Part shown: piece by piece, positions 20,337 to 28,999 of the stretch
Numbering within the stretch: the first letter of the stretch is position 1
Layout: each line of letters starts with the position of its first letter
NCBI RefSeq assembly: GCF_015277875.1
Contig: NZ_CP063814.1
Coordinates: 2,170,001-2,234,000 of the forward strand
Length of the DNA: 64,000 nucleotides
Direction: 5' to 3'
Source: Microbacterium luteum
GTDB taxonomy: Bacteria; Actinomycetota; Actinomycetes; Actinomycetales; Microbacteriaceae
Notes under the pieces: model-generated
Database searches by the model: none
The model's input: only the letters and a program-made list of their open reading frames with translations
What the model was told of the DNA's origin: nothing
Translations under genes and position numbers: made by a program

Positions 20337-21418
20337 GACGTCGATCCTAACGACGCCAGCGCATCCAGGAACGCGGTCGTCTCCGCCTCTGTTCCTGCCG
20401 TGACGCGGAGGTGGTGCGGGATGCCCACGTCCCTGATGAGGATGCCGCGGTCGTAGAGGGCACCGAACGTCGCCGCCGGGTCCTCGACTCCCCCGAACAG
20501 GACGAAGTTCGTCCACGACGGGTGCGGCTGGTAGCCGAGCGCCTCGAGGGTGGCGGAGATGCGGTCGCGCTGCGCGACGATCTCGTCGACCATGCCGAGC
20601 ATGACCGGCGCGTGACGCAGCGCCGCGAGCGCGGCGGCCTGCGTGATGGCACTCAGGTGGTACGGCAGGCGCACCAGACGCAGAGCGTCCACGACCGCGG
20701 GGTCGGCAGCGAGGTAACCCACGCGAGCTCCGGCGAAGGCGAATGCCTTCGACATCGTGCGCGACACGATCAGTCGCTCGCGCCCGGGGAGCAGGGTGAT
20801 CGCTGATGGCTCGTCGTGAGGCGCGAACTCCTGGTACGCCTCGTCGACCACGACCATCGCCCGGCTCGCGTCGTAGACCGCTGCGATCACGTCAAGTGGC
20901 AGCGGCGTGCCCGTCGGGTTGTTCGGGGCGCACAGGAACACCACATCCGGATCGGCTGCTGCGACCTGGTCGGCCGCCGAATCGGCGGTCACCGAGAAGT
21001 CGTCTTCGCGCGTTCCCGCGACCCAGGCAGCACCGGTCGCTCGCGTCAGCAGCGGGTACATCGAGTAGGTGGGCGCGAAGCCGAACGCCGTCCTCCCCGG
21101 TCCAGCGAAGGCCTGGAGCACGTGCTGAAGCACCTCGTTGGAACCGTTGGCGGCCCACATCTGCTCAGGAAGCAGCCCTTCACCCAGGTAATCCGCGAAC
21201 GCCTCGCGAAGCGGCAGGAACTCGCGATCGGGGTATCGGTTGACGTCCCGAAGCGCCAATGCGATCGCATCGAGGATGTCGGCGGCGATCTCATCCGGCA
21301 CGGGATGGGTGTTCTCGTTCACGTTCAGCGCAACCGGAAGCGGTGCCTGAGGCGCACCGTACGGAGTCATTCCGCGCAGATCGTCACGGAGAGGAAGGTC
21401 GTCGAGGCGAGCGGTCAC
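20333..21418 (-). CDS. hisC: histidinol-phosphate aminotransferase
   Basis: 361 residues from GTG at 21418, class I/II PLP aminotransferase. [11 protein letters not shown] near 32-42, [32 protein letters not shown], and Schiff-base lysine in [20 protein letters not shown] at 21427 is possible (MGGVTARL...), but no Shine-Dalgarno precedes either; TACCAT lies 7 nt before the GTG, favouring a leaderless GTG start. First gene of the his group here. Confidence 0.92.
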   Translation of the reverse strand: MTARLDDLPLRDDLRGMTPYGAPQAPLPVALNVNENTHPVPDEIAADILDAIALALRDVNRYPDREFLPLREAFADYLGEGLLPEQMWAANGSNEVLQHVLQAFAGPGRTAFGFAPTYSMYPLLTRATGAAWVAGTREDDFSVTADSAADQVAAADPDVVFLCAPNNPTGTPLPLDVIAAVYDASRAMVVVDEAYQEFAPHDEPSAITLLPGRERLIVSRTMSKAFAFAGARVGYLAADPAVVDALRLVRLPYHLSAITQAAALAALRHAPVMLGMVDEIVAQRDRISATLEALGYQPHPSWTNFVLFGGVEDPAATFGALYDRGILIRDVGIPHHLRVTAGTEAETTAFLDALASLGSTS

Positions 21419-21425
21419 CCCTCCC

Positions 21426-21431
21426 ATGGTA
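21426..21431 (-). promoter_or_regulatory. candidate leaderless -10 box for hisC
   Basis: TACCAT on the minus strand, 7 nt before the GTG at 21418. It overlaps the alternative ATG start. Confidence 0.35.
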
Positions 21432-21453
21432 CGGGCGCGCTTCGCCCGGCGGT

Positions 21454-21807
21454 CTACGGTGCCGTGTCGTAGCGCGCAGGGATGGCCAGCTCCTGACCAG
21501 CCGAGACATCGACACCGTCGAGAGCATTCAGGCGCGCGATGTCGTCAACGACGTCTCGAGGATCGCTCTCCGGTGCCACGCGCTCCGCGATCGCCCAGAG
21601 CGATTCACCTGCACTCACGACGACCGTGGAGAACGAGGCAGCGTCGCCGGCGTCATCGCGCGACGCGAGCGCGCTGCCGCCACTGATGACCGCGACCGCC
21701 ACGCATGCGGCGGCGGGCAGTGCCGCCGCGGCGGCAAGAACGCGACGGCCGCGCACGGTCATGCGCAGGCGGGTGCGGTGGTGCGGCGTGATGCTGATCG
21801 CGGTCAT
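21454..21807 (-). CDS. membrane-anchored LysM protein, candidate SOS division inhibitor
   Basis: 117 residues from the ATG at 21807, which has a strong AAGGAGGAG Shine-Dalgarno; longer frames lack one. A basic N-terminus is followed by one hydrophobic segment (about 22-44) and an extracytoplasmic LysM domain (STVVVSAGESLWAIAERV ... ISAGQELAIP-like ending), predicted to bind peptidoglycan. Small LysM or membrane proteins divergent from lexA include Bacillus YneA, which halts division in SOS. Divergence from lexA and the LexA-like box in its promoter support that role here; the role itself is inference. Confidence 0.8.
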   Translation of the reverse strand: MTAISITPHHRTRLRMTVRGRRVLAAAAALPAAACVAVAVISGGSALASRDDAGDAASFSTVVVSAGESLWAIAERVAPESDPRDVVDDIARLNALDGVDVSAGQELAIPARYDTAP

Positions 21808-21824
21808 CTCTCCTCCTTCTCGGC

Positions 21825-21875
21825 GAGAGGTTCGCATCGCTGAACTCGGCCGGGAGCCGGCGATGCGAACCTCTC
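21825..21875. promoter_or_regulatory. 16-bp inverted repeat in the lysM leader
   Basis: Perfect arms at 21825-21840 (GAGAGGTTCGCATCGC) and 21860-21875, with a 19-nt spacer, between the lysM promoter and its Shine-Dalgarno. It would form a strong mRNA hairpin (attenuation or translation control) or serve as a protein site. Confidence 0.65.
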
Positions 21876-21878
21876 TTC

Positions 21879-21909
21879 CGAAGCTATCTTCGATCTCGTA
21901 AGCTGTCAA
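21879..21909 (-). promoter_or_regulatory. lysM promoter with LexA-box-like palindrome
   Basis: Minus strand: -35 TTGACA (21904-21909), 17-nt spacer, -10 TAGCTT (21881-21886). The palindrome CGAAG-ATAG-CTTCG (21879-21892) covers the -10. Read as TCGAAGATAGCTTCGG it resembles the recA box (TCGAAGATGTGTTCGA at 37133-37148, same strand). Confidence 0.65.
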
Positions 21910-22035
21910 GCGGGCCGACCGGTGGACTTCTCTCGAACACGACACGCGGAGCGCTTGCAGACCGTGTCGGACGAGGGCGGATACCGTTTCGATGAGCAGA
22001 GCCCATCACCGACCTCCGACATTCGAAGGCCGGTG

Positions 22036-22054
22036 CCCCTCGGACGACGAGGGG
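22036..22054 (+). promoter_or_regulatory. hairpin in lexA leader
   Basis: CCCCTCG (22036-22042) and CGAGGGG (22048-22054), 5-nt loop, ending about 8 nt before the lexA AGGAG. Could modulate lexA translation. Confidence 0.4.
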
Positions 22055-22074
22055 TGAGGAGACAGGAGCACGAG

Positions 22075-22755
22075 ATGACCGAGCCGACGAGCCGCGCGCG
22101 ACCCCAGACACGGCGGCGCCGCAGCCTCAGCGACAAGCAGCTCGCGATCCTCGAAGTGATCCAGCGATCGATCGCACGGCACGGGTACCCGCCGAGCATG
22201 CGTGAGATCGGCGACGCGGTCGGGCTGAAGTCGTTGTCGAGCGTGACGCATCAGCTGAATCAGCTGGAGCTGAGCGGCTACCTGCGCCGCGATGCCGGCA
22301 AGACTCGCGCGATGGAGGTCCTCATCGACCTCCCCGGCGCGAGCACGGAAAGCCCCGCCGACGCGGCGCCCCCCGTGGGCGATGCCGCGATGGTCCCCCT
22401 CGTCGGGCGCATCGCCGCCGGGGTGCCGATCACCGCCGATCAGCAGATCGACGAGGTCTTCCCGCTGCCGAGGCAGCTGGTCGGCAAGGGCGACCTGTTC
22501 ATGCTCAAGGTGTCCGGCGAGTCGATGATCGACGCGGCCATCTGCGACGGCGACTGGGTCGTAGTGCGCTCGCAGCCGACGGCCGAGAACGGCGACATCG
22601 TCGCCGCGATGCTCGACGGGGAGGCGACCGTCAAGACCTTCCGCCAGCGCGACGGTCACGTGTGGCTGCTGCCGCGGAACTCCGCGTTCGAGCCGATCCT
22701 CGGGGACGAGGCCGTCGTGCTCGGCAAAGTCGTGGCGGTGATGCGCGCCGTCTGA
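22075..22755 (+). CDS. lexA: LexA SOS repressor
   Basis: 226 residues. N-terminal winged helix (about 15-80) with [20 protein letters not shown]; self-cleavage site Ala115-Gly116 in GRIAAGVPI; catalytic Ser150 in VSGESMIDA and Lys187 in ATVKTF of the peptidase S24 domain. Start at 22075 preceded by AGGAG; an earlier ATG at 21922 would add about 50 residues not typical of LexA. recA and recX are also in the window. Confidence 0.97.
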   Translation: MTEPTSRARPQTRRRRSLSDKQLAILEVIQRSIARHGYPPSMREIGDAVGLKSLSSVTHQLNQLELSGYLRRDAGKTRAMEVLIDLPGASTESPADAAPPVGDAAMVPLVGRIAAGVPITADQQIDEVFPLPRQLVGKGDLFMLKVSGESMIDAAICDGDWVVVRSQPTAENGDIVAAMLDGEATVKTFRQRDGHVWLLPRNSAFEPILGDEAVVLGKVVAVMRAV

Positions 22756-23066
22756 CGGCCGTCTCCTCAGCCGGCCAGCGCACCGCGCGTGCAACAACTC
22801 AGGCTGTGCTGGCGATTCTGGTGCCGTGGCGGCATCCCGATGGTGTCTCAGCCTGAGTCGGGTCCGCAGGAGGCCGAGTAGGACGGAACTCGCACGCCGA
22901 CGCCTCACCTCGCACGAGGCCAGGATCCAGAGAACGGGCGCCAGAATTCGGGGACGAAGGTGTCCGACCGCTTGAGGGCGTCGGAGAACCTGATCTGGGG
23001 CACACGTGCGAACGGGGCGGCGTTCCCGCCACAATGGGGCTGACCCGACAAGAGGGAGCCCTCGCC
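22756..23066. other. 311-bp intergenic region after lexA
   Basis: Contains the palindrome-bounded repeat 22797-22858. The other 200 bp show no convincing gene. An AGAGGGAG Shine-Dalgarno precedes the downstream gene. Confidence 0.6.
22797..22858. repeat. palindrome-bounded repeat, copy 1
   Basis: 62 bp bounded by the perfect 10-bp inverted repeat ACTCAGGCTG / CAGCCTGAGT. The interior carries GATTC and GGCGGCA, also found inside copy 2 (28861-28932). Both copies follow the 3' end of a plus-strand gene. Confidence 0.75.
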
Positions 23067-24521
23067 ATGGCCACGACAGACATCACCGATCTCCGCGCGG
23101 AGATCGAACGGCTGAAAGCGGAGAACGCCGATCTTCGTTCCCAGGCGTCCTCGGATCTCAGCGGAGAAAGACCTGTCTCAGACCGCGCTGGTCACACCGG
23201 ATGGTGGCGTGCCCTCATCTCGGCCGTCTGCATCGTGCTCGCCGGCATCCTCGTGCCCGTCTCCGTCCTCGGCACGTGGGCGCGCGCGGAACTCGTGAGC
23301 GAGGACGCGTTCGTGCAGACCTTCGGTCCCCTCGCGGACGATCCCGATGTGCAGCAGCTGGTGATCGACCAGGCGTCCACCGCCGTGAACGCGGCCGTCG
23401 ACGTCGAGGGCATCACGAACGACGTCATCGACGGCGTGCAGAGCCTCGATCTTCCGCCCGCCGCGTCGTCGGCGCTCGACCTCCTCCGGCAGCCCGCCGT
23501 CCAGGGCGTGCAGGGCCTCATCGACTCGGCGATCACCGGAGTGGTCCAGTCCGACGCCTTTCCCGAGGTGTGGCGAACGGCTCTCGTCGCCAGCCATCGT
23601 GCGCTCGTCGCCGCAGCGACGGGCGACGACTCCACCGCGATCGCGATCGACGACACCGGCGCCCTCGGCATCCAGCTCGGCCCCATCATCGAGGAGCTGA
23701 AGTCACGACTGGCCGCGCAGGGTTTCGGCTTCGTCACCTCCATCCCGGCGATCGATCAGACCATCGTCATCGTCCAGGCCGATGGCCTGCTTCTGGTGGG
23801 CACCGTCTACAACCTCGCCGTCACAGCGGGCTACTGGATCCCCTTCGTAGCCCTCGGCCTCGCCGCCGTCGGGGTGCTGATCGCGCGCCGACGGTCGACG
23901 GCCGTGCTCGGGGTCGGCGTCGCCATCACGATCGGCGCAGGTCTGCTCGCGGTAGCCCTCGCGAGCGCGGGAGCCGTCCTCAGCCTCAACGCACCCGGTC
24001 TGGGCATCCCCGCTCGCACTCTGGAGTCGATCTACGACACGGTGATCGGCGCCGTCCGCGATACGGCGGTCGTCCTGACCTTCCTCGGCATCGTCGTCGC
24101 CGTGGCGGCGTGGCTGAGCGGCCGTTGGGCGCCGGCGCGGCGCATCCGCTCCGTGGCCGGCTCGCTCACCGCGTCGGCGCGATCGGGACTGCGCAGTCGA
24201 GGGCTCGACACGGGCGCCTTCGGGGACGCGATGCATCGCCAGCGCGTGCTCGTGCGCGTCGTCATCCTCGTGCTCGCCGTGCTCGTGCTGTTCGCGCTGC
24301 GGCCCCTGACTTTCGGCGACATCGCCCTGGTCATCGTCCTCGCCCTCGCCGTGTGGCTCGTCACCGCCCTGCTCGAGAGATCACCGTCTGATGGCCAGGC
24401 GGCCATCGACGCCGACGACGTCCTCGAGGCGGAACCGACGGCCGACGTGGACACGGCGGCCGATGTGGAAAGCGACACGGCGGTCCTTCCCGGCAACGCA
24501 CCCACACAGCCGTTGCGCTGA
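23067..24521 (+). CDS. multi-pass membrane protein of unknown function
   Basis: 484 residues from the ATG at 23067. N-terminal short coiled coil (TDLRAEIERLKAENADLRSQ, 5-24), a membrane segment near 50-75, a large presumably extracytoplasmic region (about 80-245, rich in Asp, Val, Ala), four further hydrophobic segments (about 248-360), two more (about 395-445), and an acidic Thr/Ala/Asp tail. I do not recognise a catalytic motif. It precedes the S9 peptidase gene by 36 nt and may share its transcript, although the peptidase has its own -10. Confidence 0.75.
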   Translation: MATTDITDLRAEIERLKAENADLRSQASSDLSGERPVSDRAGHTGWWRALISAVCIVLAGILVPVSVLGTWARAELVSEDAFVQTFGPLADDPDVQQLVIDQASTAVNAAVDVEGITNDVIDGVQSLDLPPAASSALDLLRQPAVQGVQGLIDSAITGVVQSDAFPEVWRTALVASHRALVAAATGDDSTAIAIDDTGALGIQLGPIIEELKSRLAAQGFGFVTSIPAIDQTIVIVQADGLLLVGTVYNLAVTAGYWIPFVALGLAAVGVLIARRRSTAVLGVGVAITIGAGLLAVALASAGAVLSLNAPGLGIPARTLESIYDTVIGAVRDTAVVLTFLGIVVAVAAWLSGRWAPARRIRSVAGSLTASARSGLRSRGLDTGAFGDAMHRQRVLVRVVILVLAVLVLFALRPLTFGDIALVIVLALAVWLVTALLERSPSDGQAAIDADDVLEAEPTADVDTAADVESDTAVLPGNAPTQPLR

Positions 24522-24545
24522 GCCCGCAGGGAGGTCACCGCGTCG

Positions 24546-24551
24546 TACGGT
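24546..24551 (+). promoter_or_regulatory. candidate leaderless -10 box for the S9 peptidase
   Basis: TACGGT, 6 nt before GTG at 24558; no Shine-Dalgarno. Confidence 0.4.
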
Positions 24552-24557
24552 GGGACG

Positions 24558-26483
24558 GTGACCTCCGAACTCCCCTACGGCTCCTGGCCCTCTCCCATCA
24601 CCGCCGAGGCGGCCTCCGCGGCGTCGCCCCGGATCGACGGAGCTCGTTTCGTCGGGGAGGACGTGTGGTGGGGCGAGCCCGTTCCGGCCGAAGCCGGTCG
24701 CGTCGCCGTACGCCACCGCGGCGACGACGGCGACGTTGAGGATGTGTTGCCCACCCCCTGGAACGCGCGAAGCACCGTGCACGAGTACGGCGGCGGCGCG
24801 TGGACCGCCGACGAAGCCGGAACGCTGTTCTTCGTCGAGAAGACGGATCAGCGCGTGTACTCCGTCGTCGACGGGACCGTGCGTCCTCTCACTCCCGTGG
24901 CAGGCCACGCGCGCCACGGCGGCCTGGAGTGGCGCGACGGCGTTCTGCTCGCCGTCCGCGAGGAGCACGATCCCGGGCTGACCGTCCCCCGCCGCGCGAT
25001 CGTCCGCATTCCGGTGGACGGATCAGCCGCGGACGACGACGCCGCGATCGTCGTGCTGGTGAGAGGGAGCGACTTCGTCGCACAGCCCGCGCTCTCCCCC
25101 GACGGAACCCACCTCGCCTGGGTGGCCTGGAACCATCCGAACATGCCCTGGGAACGCGCCGAGGTGCGCGTCGGACGCATCGAGGACGGCACTGTAGGCG
25201 AATGGACGGCTCCCGTCACCGGCGACCGCTCCGTCCTTCAGCCGCGCTGGCTGGACGAGCAGACCCTGCTGTACCTCGACGACGCGTCCGGTCGGTGGAA
25301 TCTCATGCGGTGGCGGCTCGGGGACGAGGCCCCGGTCGCTTCGTTCGCCCCCGCCGACGCCGACACCGGAGGCGGACTGTGGGTGCTCGGCCTGTCCTGG
25401 TACACCGTTGCGGGTGATCACGTCGTGGCGGTTCGCACGGACGGCGCAGATCACGTGGTGGCGGTCGATCCCGAGACCGGGGCGACCGCGCCGCTGCCGG
25501 TCCCTGTCGTCTCGGGGGTCGTGATCGAGGACGCTCGGGGGACGCGGGCGCTCGTCTCCGGCGCGGTGCCCGGAGGTGGGACAGGCGTCTGGAGCGTCGA
25601 CGCGTCGGACGGGACGATCACCGCGGTGCGCGAATCATCCGCGCCGTGGGCGGACGAATGGACGCCGCGGGCCACGGCTGTCACGGTGGACGGTCCGTCG
25701 GGTCCCGTACACGCGTTCGCGTACCCGCCCACCAACCCGGACGTCACCGCCGCCGACGGTGAACGGCCCCCGTACGTCGTCTTCGTCCACGGTGGCCCCA
25801 CCTCGCATGTCGGTCCGGTCGCCTCCTCGCGGGCCACTTATCTCACCAGCCGCGGCATCGGCGTCCTGGATGTGAACTACGGCGGATCGACCGGATACGG
25901 GCGTGCCTACCGCGAGCGCCTGCGCGGGCAGTGGGGCGTCGTCGACGTGGCCGACGTGGTGGCCGCTGCACGGGGACTCATCGACGGCGGACTCGCGGAC
26001 CCGGACCGCGTCGCGATAGCCGGCGGTTCGGCCGGCGGGTGGACGGTGCTCGGCGCCCTGGTGGCGGGAGACGTCTTCAGCGCCGGCATCTCCCGCTATG
26101 GCGTCGGCGATGCCCGCGCCCTCGCCGAAGACACGCATGACTTCGAAGCCCGCTACCTCGACGGTCTGATCGGACCGCTGCCGGAGGCCGAACAGCTCTA
26201 CATCCAGCGATCCCCGCTGACCCACGCGGAGCGCTTCTCGGCGCCCCTGCTCCTTCTGCAGGGCAGCGAGGACGCGGTCGTGCCTCCCGCCCAGTCCGAA
26301 GCCATTCGCGACGCGCTGTCGGCGCGCGGCGTGCCGCACGCATACGTGCTGTACGAGGGCGAGGGACATGGATTCCGGCGTGCGGAGACCATCGTCCACG
26401 CGCTGGAGTCGGAGTACGCCTTCCTCGGCGCCGTCTTCGGGTTCGACACCCCGGGGGTCGCCCCGATCGAACTGCAGCGGTGA
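24558..26483 (+). CDS. S9 family prolyl oligopeptidase-type peptidase
   Basis: 641 residues with no signal peptide, so cytosolic. An N-terminal beta-propeller (about 1-370) is followed by an alpha/beta-hydrolase domain. Oxyanion HGGPTSHVG near 418; catalytic Ser491 in GGSAGGW, Asp572 in GSEDAVVPP, His604 in GEGHGFR, the full triad in the usual order. Acylaminoacyl-peptidase/dipeptidyl-peptidase type; substrate unknown. GTG start with a TACGGT box 6 nt upstream. Confidence 0.9.
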   Translation: MTSELPYGSWPSPITAEAASAASPRIDGARFVGEDVWWGEPVPAEAGRVAVRHRGDDGDVEDVLPTPWNARSTVHEYGGGAWTADEAGTLFFVEKTDQRVYSVVDGTVRPLTPVAGHARHGGLEWRDGVLLAVREEHDPGLTVPRRAIVRIPVDGSAADDDAAIVVLVRGSDFVAQPALSPDGTHLAWVAWNHPNMPWERAEVRVGRIEDGTVGEWTAPVTGDRSVLQPRWLDEQTLLYLDDASGRWNLMRWRLGDEAPVASFAPADADTGGGLWVLGLSWYTVAGDHVVAVRTDGADHVVAVDPETGATAPLPVPVVSGVVIEDARGTRALVSGAVPGGGTGVWSVDASDGTITAVRESSAPWADEWTPRATAVTVDGPSGPVHAFAYPPTNPDVTAADGERPPYVVFVHGGPTSHVGPVASSRATYLTSRGIGVLDVNYGGSTGYGRAYRERLRGQWGVVDVADVVAAARGLIDGGLADPDRVAIAGGSAGGWTVLGALVAGDVFSAGISRYGVGDARALAEDTHDFEARYLDGLIGPLPEAEQLYIQRSPLTHAERFSAPLLLLQGSEDAVVPPAQSEAIRDALSARGVPHAYVLYEGEGHGFRRAETIVHALESEYAFLGAVFGFDTPGVAPIELQR

Positions 26484-26489
26484 GCAGCG

Positions 26490-26527
26490 CCGCCTGCCGA
26501 CGGTTCGGCGATCGGCCGGTCAGGCGG
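26490..26527. terminator. candidate bidirectional terminator between S9 peptidase and hflX
   Basis: CCGCCTG (26490-26496) pairs with CAGGCGG (26521-26527), with GC-rich inner pairing, in the 36-bp convergent gap. The right arm overlaps the hflX stop codon. No U-run. Confidence 0.4.
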
Positions 26528-28040
26528 TGAGGAACGGTGCGAGTCGCGCACCCAGGATCGCCGGCACATGAGCATGGATGGCGGTGCCGTCCGCGACGTG
26601 CTCCTGCGTCAGGATGATGCCCGTCTCGTGCACGGCCGAGACGAGGTCGCCGCGGTCGTACGGCACGAGCACGCGAACCTCGACCGGAGGAAGCGGCAGC
26701 ATCCGCTCGATCCGGGCACGGATCTCGTCCACGCCCTCGCCGGTCCGCGACGAGGCGAACACCGCATCGGGCTCGAGTCCGCGCAGCACCAGCCGCGTGT
26801 CGTCATCGATGAGGTCGGCCTTGTTGAACACGACCAGCTCGGGCAGCTCACGCGCACCGACGTCACCGATCACATCCCGCACCGTCGCGAGCTGCGCGGC
26901 GGGGTCCGGATGAGCGCCGTCGACCACGTGCAGCACGACGTCGGCCTCACCGACCTCTTCGAGCGTCGAGCGGAACGCCTCGACGAGCTGATGCGGCAGA
27001 TTGCGCACGAAGCCGACCGTGTCGGTGAACGTGTAGATGCGCCCGTCGGAGGTCTGGGTGCGCCGCACCGTCGCGTCGAGGGTGGCGAAGAGGGCGTTCT
27101 CGACCAGCACGCCCGCGCTCGTCAGGCGGTTGAGCAGGCTCGACTTTCCGGCGTTGGTGTATCCGGCGATCGCCACCGACGGCACGGTGTGACGATCGCG
27201 CTCGGCGCGCTTGGCGGCCCGGGCGGGCGCGAACGAGGCGATCTGGCGCCGCAATTGCGCCATGCGGGTGCGGATGCGGCGGCGATCGAGCTCGATCTTG
27301 GTCTCCCCCGGTCCGCGGGAGCCCATCCCGGCGCCCGCGGCTCCGACCTGGCCTCCGGCCTGGCGGCTCATCGAGTCACCCCATCCACGAAGGCGCGGAA
27401 GCAGGTATTCGAGCTGCGCGAGCTCGACCTGCGCCTTTCCCTCGCGGCTCTTGGCGTGCTGGCTGAAGATGTCGAGGATCACCGTCGTGCGGTCGATGAC
27501 CTTCACCTTCACGACGTCTTCGAGCGCGCGCCGCTGGCTGGGGGCCAGCTCCGTGTCGGCGATCACCGTGTCGGCGCCGACAGCGGCGACGAGGTCGCGG
27601 AGCTCCTCGGCCTTGCCTCGACCCAGGTAGGTCGCGGGGTCGGGATGCGGCCGCCGCTGGAGCACGCCGTCGAGGACGACCGCCCCGGCGGTCTCGGCGA
27701 GCGCCGCCAGCTCGCGCAGCGAGTTCTCGGCGTCTTCCTGCTCCCCCTGGGGGTGCACCCCGGCGAGGACGACGTTCTCCAGGCGCAACTGGCGGTACTC
27801 GACCTCGGTGACGTCTTCGAGTTCGGTCGACAGCCCCGGGACGCGTCGCAGCGCGGCGCGGTCTTCGCGATCCCATTGGTCGCCATCGTCGTCGCCGCGG
27901 CCGGCGGTGCGCACATCCTGCAGCGCCTGCGCCCCCGAGAACACCGTGACACCCGACCGCCCGTTCGCCCGCGACAGCACGCGTTCGACGGGGTCGAGCG
28001 GTGCGTCGTCGGCCCCGTGCGTCGTGGTGGTATCGGTCAT
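26520..28040 (-). CDS. hflX: GTPase HflX
   Basis: 506 residues. N-terminal HflX domain (about 90-235, PHPDPATYLGRGKAEEL, SQRRALEDV), a coiled coil with GPGETKIELDRRRI, then the G domain: G1 GYTNAGKSSLLNRL, G3 DTVGFVRNLPHQL, G4 NKAD. Ribosome-binding GTPase that rescues or splits stalled ribosomes under stress. A GGCGAGG Shine-Dalgarno precedes the ATG. Its place near miaA-miaB follows the common actinobacterial order. Confidence 0.95.
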   Translation of the reverse strand: MTDTTTTHGADDAPLDPVERVLSRANGRSGVTVFSGAQALQDVRTAGRGDDDGDQWDREDRAALRRVPGLSTELEDVTEVEYRQLRLENVVLAGVHPQGEQEDAENSLRELAALAETAGAVVLDGVLQRRPHPDPATYLGRGKAEELRDLVAAVGADTVIADTELAPSQRRALEDVVKVKVIDRTTVILDIFSQHAKSREGKAQVELAQLEYLLPRLRGWGDSMSRQAGGQVGAAGAGMGSRGPGETKIELDRRRIRTRMAQLRRQIASFAPARAAKRAERDRHTVPSVAIAGYTNAGKSSLLNRLTSAGVLVENALFATLDATVRRTQTSDGRIYTFTDTVGFVRNLPHQLVEAFRSTLEEVGEADVVLHVVDGAHPDPAAQLATVRDVIGDVGARELPELVVFNKADLIDDDTRLVLRGLEPDAVFASSRTGEGVDEIRARIERMLPLPPVEVRVLVPYDRGDLVSAVHETGIILTQEHVADGTAIHAHVPAILGARLAPFLTA

Positions 28041-28130
28041 CCTCGCCTTTCGTCATCGTGGCCGGCGGCATCGCAGCGGCCTCTCGTCACACCCGGGGAG
28101 CGCTTTCGCGCGCCGAGCGGGCATCGGTGA

Positions 28131-28136
28131 ATTCTA
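28131..28136 (-). promoter_or_regulatory. candidate hflX -10 box
   Basis: TAGAAT on the minus strand in the hflX/methyltransferase divergent gap, about 90 nt before hflX. No good -35. Confidence 0.35.
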
Positions 28137-28162
28137 GCTCCCCCTGCGGCTGTCCGCTCCGC

Positions 28163-28168
28163 TACGCT
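28163..28168 (+). promoter_or_regulatory. candidate leaderless -10 box for the methyltransferase
   Basis: TACGCT, 8 nt before ATG at 28177. Confidence 0.4.
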
Positions 28169-28176
28169 CGTGCTCC

Positions 28177-28818
28177 ATGGGGAGCGATCACTACTTCACC
28201 GCGACTCCCGCAAGTCCCGAGAACCTCCGCACGATCCGCGTGACCCTGGCGGGCCGCGATGTGGATGTCGTGACCGCCGGCGGGGTGTTCAGCCCAGACC
28301 ACATCGACGCCGGAACGGCGGTTCTCCTCGCCAACACGCCGATGCCGCCTCAGGGCGGCCATCTGCTGGACATCGGCTGCGGGTGGGGGCCGATCTCCCT
28401 CAGCATGGCCCTGGAGGCCCCGCACGCGACGGTCTGGGCCGTCGACGTCAACGAGCGCGCGCTCGATCTGACACGCCGGAACGCCGCATCCCTGGGCCTG
28501 GAGAACGTCAACGCCGTGACACCCGAGGATGTTCCCGCCGATATCGCGTTCCGGGCGATCCGATCGAACCCGCCGATCAGGGTCGGCAAGGATCAGCTCC
28601 ACGGGCTGCTCGAGACGTGGATCCCCCGCCTCGACGAGCGCTCCGACGCGCATCTCGTGGTCTCCCGCAACCTCGGGTCGGACTCGCTCCAGCGCTGGCT
28701 CGCGGCGACGTTCGAACGGGGCTACAGCGTGCACCGGGTCGCCACCGGCCGCGGGTTCCGGGTGATCAAGGTACGGCGGCGCGGCGCGGCGGCGACCGGC
28801 GTCATCCCCCTGCCCTGA
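28177..28818 (+). CDS. RsmC-like class I SAM-dependent methyltransferase
   Basis: 213 residues. SAM-binding LLDIGCGWGPISL (about 63-75), VDVNERAL (about 88-95), and the N6/N2-methyltransferase signature SNPPIRVGK (about 129-137), all as in the RsmC/RlmG C-terminal domain that methylates a guanine N2 of rRNA. It lacks the duplicated N-terminal domain of E. coli RsmC. The target is inferred. Divergent from hflX. Confidence 0.87.
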   Translation: MGSDHYFTATPASPENLRTIRVTLAGRDVDVVTAGGVFSPDHIDAGTAVLLANTPMPPQGGHLLDIGCGWGPISLSMALEAPHATVWAVDVNERALDLTRRNAASLGLENVNAVTPEDVPADIAFRAIRSNPPIRVGKDQLHGLLETWIPRLDERSDAHLVVSRNLGSDSLQRWLAATFERGYSVHRVATGRGFRVIKVRRRGAAATGVIPLP

Positions 28819-28860
28819 CGTCCGAACACCGGTGGGCAGCGTGGGCACGCGTGGGCACGA

Positions 28861-28932
28861 ACTCAGGCTGAGCGTCGCCTGGCCGCCCTGATTCGGCGGC
28901 AACGTGCGGGGCACGCCCCTCGCAGCCTGAGT
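28861..28932. repeat. palindrome-bounded repeat, copy 2
   Basis: 72 bp bounded by ACTCAGGCTG (28861-28870) and CAGCCTGAGT (28923-28932), the same arms as 22797-22858. The interior has GATTC and GGCGGCA. It lies between the convergent methyltransferase and dapF genes. Confidence 0.75.
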
Positions 28933-28978
28933 CAGGGCACGGCGAGCGGCGGATCAGGGCACGGCGAGCAGCCTGAGT
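28932..28978. repeat. tandem 16-mer and extra repeat arm
   Basis: TCAGGGCACGGCGAGC occurs at 28932-28947 and 28954-28969 (22-bp period), followed by a third CAGCCTGAGT arm at 28969-28978. It looks like partial duplication of the repeat's edge. Confidence 0.65.
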
Positions 28979-28999
28979 GGCGGCACGGCACGCGGCGTA

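Noticed and set aside
21940..21960. CTCGAACACGACACG upstream of lexA as a LexA box
   Set aside because: Only one half-site (CGAAC) is present; no inverted partner at the right distance.
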